Assembly: GCA_947488905.1 (NCBI GenBank)
Contig: CANLBJ010000002.1
Location: 1-64,000, forward strand
Origin: Ulvibacter algarum
GTDB lineage: Bacteria; Bacteroidota; Bacteroidia; Flavobacteriales; Flavobacteriaceae
Reading direction: 5' to 3'
Length of the DNA stretch: 64,000 nt
Positions 59,168 to 64,000 of this stretch are shown in pieces (within the stretch, counting starts at the first letter, position 1; every line of letters starts with the position of its first letter). Below the pieces are notes generated by a model. The model was not told the DNA's origin, searched no databases, and worked only from the letters and a program-made list of their open reading frames with translations. The position numbers and the translations under genes were made by a program.

Positions 59168-61642
59168 CTATATAAAATCTAAAAACTTTAACCCAAACAC
59201 AAAAGCACCTTTGCTCTCGCCTCCATAAAAAGAGCGAACATAGTCTAAACGGAGCAGTCTGTATTTACCAATACCTAGATTGTCAATACCTAATGATAGT
59301 TCTGTATATGGTTTTTTACCGTCTATTGTTAGCGCGTGTGCCCCAGCAACAAGATTAAAATTAAGTTGATTCACACCAGGAATTTTACCTAGTATCCATC
59401 CTTTAAAATCGTGCTCTACGTGTCCTTCAAAGTGAGATTTGTTGGTACTCATCTCATAATAAGGCAAAAGATTAAAAACATTAGTGTAGTTACCAGAAGT
59501 ACCCACTCTAGTTTGATTGCCATTAAAATGCTGATAATCTGCAAAAAGAATATCATCTGCATGTATAAACGTACTACCTTTAAGATTATAGCTTGTTTCT
59601 CCCTTATTACCCATTGTGATACTTTGTCTCACACTAGCGCCAAGTTGCGTAAAGTTTAAGTTAGAATTATTAATTCCAACCCCATTTTCTACAGAGATAT
59701 TTAAGCGAGGGTATTTGCCAGCACCTAGATTGTATTTTCCGTCAGGGTAGGTCATGTATTTTTGGTCAAAAGTGATATCTGCAGAAAGGTATGATTTAAA
59801 GGTTTCGTGAGTTGCTAATAATGGGTTGTTAACCGCATCTGCATCTAAAGGATTGTTAGTAGAGTAACTAATATCATCTTTAGGCAAAGTCACATAGTCT
59901 GCATTATTAAAAAGGTGTCTTCTTTTTTCGTACCCAAAACTACTATTAACTCTTAAGCCGTTAAAAACTTCTTGTCCATAACCTACTCTTGCGTAGGTCA
60001 AGTCATAAGCCTTCATGTAGTTACGTTCAAAAAATAGGGATGTGATGGTGTTAATAAACGGCGATATAGGTTCTGCTGCGTTATATTGCGATACTTTATT
60101 ACCACCTGTTAGCGATATTCTACGTCTATTAGTACGATTAAAACTGCGGGTAATTCTACCCTCAAAACGTACTCTGTCTTCTGCAATACCATAGGTCGCA
60201 TCTACGCCTGCAGATAACCAGCTGGTGTTATTCTCGTCATAATATTTATAAAAATTGAGACCGGCACCACCATTCCAGCCTTGTACCGTATTATAGTTTA
60301 CACCAGGTAAGGGGCCATCATAAGAAACACCCCATTTATTATAGGTATCGCGATAACTATAGCCCATTATAGGGTCTAGTAGAGAAAATTTATTTCCTTT
60401 AGCATCAATAGAATCCGTATATTTTTGAGATTTCCTGAGCGTTTGTATGCTGTCTTTTTTTATGTAATCTTTAAATTCCTCATTAGTCAAGGCAATAGGG
60501 CGGGAGGCTTGCCAGTAGGTGCTGTCTTTTTTATTTGCTTCTAGACCAAAAGATAAAACTTCGTTTGTGAAAGCTCTTTTTTCAAAGTTGGGTTTAAAAT
60601 CATAATCACTGTATGAAGCAATAAAACGACCGTCACCTTGCACACCAAAAAACTTAAAAGCAAAATCTATAGTTTGAGAGATTTTTATCCAAGCTTTTTC
60701 TTTTTCGTCAAAGGTAAAGTTTTGTTTAAAAAACAAGTTTTCTATCATAGGTACTTGTATCGCCTCTCCAGTAGTAGTAAGTTCTACGCCATATAACTGC
60801 CAGTCATCTTCTACAATATAAATGGTTCCAGAAAAGGTTCTGTCTTTAGGCCTGCGAGGCGTCACCGTTATTTTATTAATCAATTTTGAACCCTCATAAA
60901 AAATACCATCTAGCTTGTATTTATAATAACTAAGAGCGTTTACAGCAACAGGAGATACAATTGCAGCGTTGATTTCTATGGTGTTGTCATAAAAAGAAAA
61001 GTTAGCATCTTGAGCAGAATTAAAACTAAAACCGTTGTCATTACCACTTACTTTACTGGCTATTATTTTTTCTTTAAAATCATCTGGTTGTTGGTACGCT
61101 ATTTCAGAAATTGTCTCAGATAAGTAGATAATACCTGTTCGGGTAGAATCTAGTGCACCATCAAAATCTCCAACCTCTTGACCCATTATTTTTTCAGGCA
61201 TATCTGTCACTCGCCAAACACCACGGCTGTAAAAATCTGCTGTAAATTGTGCAATGCGTTCTTGGTTTTCTTTTCTTTGGGCTATGGTTTTTTTTATTAT
61301 CTCATAAGCAGGATCTTCTGTTGTACTTATCTCTACGGCATCTAAGCTCACAGATTCTTCTTCTAAGACAACGTCTAGTGCATATGGGAAAGAGCTAGGC
61401 GTTACTTCTTTTATTTGTTGTTTGTAACCAAGGTATTGAAAAACAAGTATGTATTGTTTTGCTTCGGAAACATTCAATTCATAATACCCCAAGTCATTAG
61501 TTGTAGTACCGGTATAGGTGTCTTGAATATAGATATTTACAAAAGGCAAGGTGTTACCTGCTTTATCTGTAACGTTACCAGAAATTTGTGCTGCTAGTAT
61601 TGAAGTGAAAAATAAAGAGAGTAGGAGTAATGTTGCTTTCAT
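59168..61642 (-). CDS. DUF5686 / carboxypeptidase-regulatory-like outer-membrane protein
   Basis: ISGNVTDKAGNTLPFVNIYIQDTYTGTTTNDLGYYELNV (CarboxypepD_reg-like) followed by a long beta-rich domain ending SKGAFVFGLKFLDFI. Confidence 0.88.
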   Translation of the reverse strand: MKATLLLLSLFFTSILAAQISGNVTDKAGNTLPFVNIYIQDTYTGTTTNDLGYYELNVSEAKQYILVFQYLGYKQQIKEVTPSSFPYALDVVLEEESVSLDAVEISTTEDPAYEIIKKTIAQRKENQERIAQFTADFYSRGVWRVTDMPEKIMGQEVGDFDGALDSTRTGIIYLSETISEIAYQQPDDFKEKIIASKVSGNDNGFSFNSAQDANFSFYDNTIEINAAIVSPVAVNALSYYKYKLDGIFYEGSKLINKITVTPRRPKDRTFSGTIYIVEDDWQLYGVELTTTGEAIQVPMIENLFFKQNFTFDEKEKAWIKISQTIDFAFKFFGVQGDGRFIASYSDYDFKPNFEKRAFTNEVLSFGLEANKKDSTYWQASRPIALTNEEFKDYIKKDSIQTLRKSQKYTDSIDAKGNKFSLLDPIMGYSYRDTYNKWGVSYDGPLPGVNYNTVQGWNGGAGLNFYKYYDENNTSWLSAGVDATYGIAEDRVRFEGRITRSFNRTNRRRISLTGGNKVSQYNAAEPISPFINTITSLFFERNYMKAYDLTYARVGYGQEVFNGLRVNSSFGYEKRRHLFNNADYVTLPKDDISYSTNNPLDADAVNNPLLATHETFKSYLSADITFDQKYMTYPDGKYNLGAGKYPRLNISVENGVGINNSNLNFTQLGASVRQSITMGNKGETSYNLKGSTFIHADDILFADYQHFNGNQTRVGTSGNYTNVFNLLPYYEMSTNKSHFEGHVEHDFKGWILGKIPGVNQLNFNLVAGAHALTIDGKKPYTELSLGIDNLGIGKYRLLRLDYVRSFYGGESKGAFVFGLKFLDFI

Positions 61643-61795
61643 AAAAAGTGGTGGTTTATAAGAAGACGAATAAATGGGTGTTTTATTTCAGAAGAAGTGA
61701 AATTAAATTTATTCCTTTATATTAACTTCCAGTGATATAGAGCAAAATCTTAAAAGGGATTTTAATAACTGTGATTAAAGTTTATGAGAAAGGAC

Positions 61796-62263
61796 TTAAT
61801 TATTAAAAGACTTTTTAATTCTACTAAGATCACGCTTATTATCTCTGTCTTTAATATTCTCACGCTTGTCAAATAGTTTTTTACCACGTGCTAATGATAT
61901 TTTCATTTTTGCAAAACCCTTGTCATTAGTGTAGAGTAGAGTAGGGATGATGGTCAATCCAGAATTCTGAACTTCTTTTTCTAGCTTTTTAAGTTCGCTG
62001 CGGTTAAGTAGTAATTTGCGTTCGCTTTTTGGGCTGTGATTAAAATGGGTAGCGTGAGAGTATTCTTGTACCGTCATGTTTATGACAAACAACTCGCTGT
62101 GTTCATTAAACTCACAAAAGCTTTCGGCAATAGATGCCTTTCCTTCACGGATGGCTTTAATCTCTGTTCCGGCAAGGACAATACCGGCATCATAGGAGTC
62201 AAGTAATTCATACTCAAACCTAGCTTTCTTGTTCTTTATTTTTACGTTTTTCTGTATTGCCAT
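61796..62263 (-). CDS. smpB: SsrA-binding protein
   Basis: IKNKKARFEYELLDSYDAGIVLAGTEIKAIREGKASIAESFCEF...LARGKKLFDKRENIKDRDNKRDL. Confidence 0.97.
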   Translation of the reverse strand: MAIQKNVKIKNKKARFEYELLDSYDAGIVLAGTEIKAIREGKASIAESFCEFNEHSELFVINMTVQEYSHATHFNHSPKSERKLLLNRSELKKLEKEVQNSGLTIIPTLLYTNDKGFAKMKISLARGKKLFDKRENIKDRDNKRDLSRIKKSFNN

Positions 62264-62270
62264 TGTTTTA

Positions 62271-62278
62271 CAAAAGTA
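62271..62278 (-). promoter_or_regulatory. Putative -7 element TACTTTTG of smpB
   Basis: Plus strand CAAAAGTA; minus-strand TAnnTTTG ending 7 nt before the smpB ATG. Confidence 0.45.
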
Positions 62279-62305
62279 CAGAACTCATTTAATTAATACA
62301 CACTA

Positions 62306-63274
62306 TTACTTACGACTAATTATATCAAACTTTACAGGCGAATATTCTTTATGCAAAGAGTCATTAACCATCACATTTTTAAAGTAAGATGTGGCGCCTA
62401 TAGCTTGAAAACTATTAGCGCGATCTTGTAGATGAAAATGAAGATGAGGTTCACTAGAGTTACCAGAGTTTCCGCAGTTGCCTAGGTATTGTCCCTGTAC
62501 TACTTTATCTCCTTTTTTAACCTTAATAGTACCCTCTTCAAAGTGGGCGTAGACAATAAATTCTTCTTTAGCAGTCTTCAAGGTTATCATATTTCCGAAG
62601 GGCTCTGCAGGGTTCATCCTACCTGGTGGATTGTCGTGAACACCTGTGTTTACTACTACAACCTCTGCATCACAAACGGCATAAAGCGGTTTGCCAAAAG
62701 CGTAATAATCTTCATTACGTCTTCCGCTACGCTGGTAGCTTCTGTTACTTGGTCCTTGTATCATAAAGTCAAAAGCGCCTTGCTGTGATTTTACGGTGAC
62801 GTGGTAGTTTTGCGCTTTTGTATCGCCACCCCAAAAGGTAAACCACTCTCCCTTAAAGGGTAGTTTAAATGGAGTTTCATTTCTTGTAAAGTTGGGTTCA
62901 ATATGGGTCTCAATAGGTTTAAATAAAAGTCCTTTAATTTTTAAATTGTTGTCTATTGCGATAGAAGTTTTCACCTCTCCATTTGTAAAATGAGCGATGT
63001 AAATCGCTACAATGTCTTCTTGTTTTTCAAATTTGAAAGATTCTAAAACCCCTAAATCTTTTTTAAACCTTATAAATAGATTTTCTAATGCAGAGGCGGG
63101 GACCTTTTTTAAAAAGTCATCACTAAACATAGGTAAAATGCTGTCATAATGTGTGTTGTTGTAATGAGTTTGCATTTTTTTTAAAACACTAACAACATCT
63201 GTAGACTGCGCTGTCATTGATGAGCAGGTTGCAAATAAACAACAAGCGATAAATATTTCTTTAAAACGATTCAT
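62306..63274 (-). CDS. M23 family metallopeptidase
   Basis: AVCDAEVVVVNTGVHDNPPGRMNPAEPFGNMITLKTAKEEFIVYAHFEEGTIKVKKGDKVVQGQYLGNCGNSGNSSEPHLHFHLQD. Confidence 0.93.
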   Translation of the reverse strand: MNRFKEIFIACCLFATCSSMTAQSTDVVSVLKKMQTHYNNTHYDSILPMFSDDFLKKVPASALENLFIRFKKDLGVLESFKFEKQEDIVAIYIAHFTNGEVKTSIAIDNNLKIKGLLFKPIETHIEPNFTRNETPFKLPFKGEWFTFWGGDTKAQNYHVTVKSQQGAFDFMIQGPSNRSYQRSGRRNEDYYAFGKPLYAVCDAEVVVVNTGVHDNPPGRMNPAEPFGNMITLKTAKEEFIVYAHFEEGTIKVKKGDKVVQGQYLGNCGNSGNSSEPHLHFHLQDRANSFQAIGATSYFKNVMVNDSLHKEYSPVKFDIISRK

Positions 63275-63348
63275 AATCTATATAGGTCTTGTAATTTTGC
63301 AACTTTATTAGTGACATAGTATTTACACAAGTTACAAACTTAGAACGT

Positions 63349-64000
63349 ATGAAAAACCTATTAGTTATCTTATCACTAGCTTTATTTGCTAGTTGTCAGT
63401 CTGGAGAAGGAAATGTTGATGCACAAAAAATTGTTGATAAAGCAATTATGACAGCTTGTGATGGTCATTGTGATACTGCAGAAATAGAATTTACTTTTAG
63501 AGATAAATTGTACCGTAGCAAAAGAGATAACGGTACATATGCTTTAAGTAGAGTAGTTAAAAATGATAAGATAGATATTGAAGACGTTGTTACTAATGAC
63601 GGTTTTAATAGATTAATGCGAGGTACAGCGGTAGCTATTAAAGATACTGTAATGATTGCAAAACTTGCAGATGCTGTAAATTCTGTTCATTATTTTGCAC
63701 AACTACCATATGGTCTTAATGAGCCTGCTGTTGTAAAAGAGTTACTGGGAGAAGCGGTTATTAAAAATGAGCCTTATTTTGAGATAGGTGTTACTTTTAA
63801 TCAAGAAGGTGGAGGGACAGATTTTGAAGATGAATTTGTATACTGGATTCATAAAGAAAATTACACAGTAGATTATCTTGCTTATAGTTATGCTACAAAC
63901 GGTGGTGGTATTCGTTTTAGAGAAGCTATTAATCCAAGAACAGTGGGAGGTATACGTTTTGTAGATTACAATAATTTTAAGCCAGCTACACTAGAGACTC
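63349..64000 (+). CDS. DUF6503-like secreted lipoprotein, partial at right edge
   Basis: ATG at 63349: MKNLLVILSLALFASCQSGEGNVDAQKIVDKAIMTACDGHCDTAEIEFTFRDKLYRSKRDNGTYALSR...; lipobox, frame open to the end of the window; not in the ORF track. Confidence 0.8.
   Translation, partial: MKNLLVILSLALFASCQSGEGNVDAQKIVDKAIMTACDGHCDTAEIEFTFRDKLYRSKRDNGTYALSRVVKNDKIDIEDVVTNDGFNRLMRGTAVAIKDTVMIAKLADAVNSVHYFAQLPYGLNEPAVVKELLGEAVIKNEPYFEIGVTFNQEGGGTDFEDEFVYWIHKENYTVDYLAYSYATNGGGIRFREAINPRTVGGIRFVDYNNFKPATLET

Overview
This 64-kb window is a low-GC chromosomal segment that looks like Bacteroidota/Flavobacteriaceae, probably a marine genus near Dokdonia/Krokinobacter. The basis is gene content, T9SS sorting domains, TAnnTTTG promoters and housekeeping gene order; it is an inference. 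Positions 1-14.9 kb hold two adjacent giant minus-strand surface/secreted protein genes. The first runs off the left edge (at least 2179 codons) and carries two C-type-lectin-like domains, a P/Homo-B-like domain and a HYR array of 80-aa (240-bp) modules organised as near-identical 480-bp units. The second (2709 aa) is a mosaic of FG-GAP-like, beta-helix-like, Calx-beta, cadherin-like, lamin-tail-like and HYR-like repeats with a C-terminal T9SS sorting domain. From 15 to 64 kb the content is mostly conserved: trmD, GAPDH, degP/htrA, dapF, mltG, rsmI-like, dnaA, ribD, prmC, aqpZ-like, ligA, dapA, bamD, rpoZ-like, coaBC, DUF4835, recN, fabI, ybbR-like, coaE, a histidine kinase/response regulator pair, miaA, an ion channel, hbd, pcm, DUF5686, smpB and M23 peptidases. 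No rRNA, tRNA, CRISPR array or transposase was found. The most unusual signals are: (i) a 9-mer, CTTCGGAAA (usually CTTCGGAAAT), found about 15 times by eye in the conserved part and not in the giant genes; (ii) recently homogenised 480-bp HYR repeats; (iii) several genes whose promoter -7 element abuts the start codon, suggesting leaderless mRNAs; (iv) a long imperfect inverted repeat upstream of pcm. All calls are by reading only; no database search was run.
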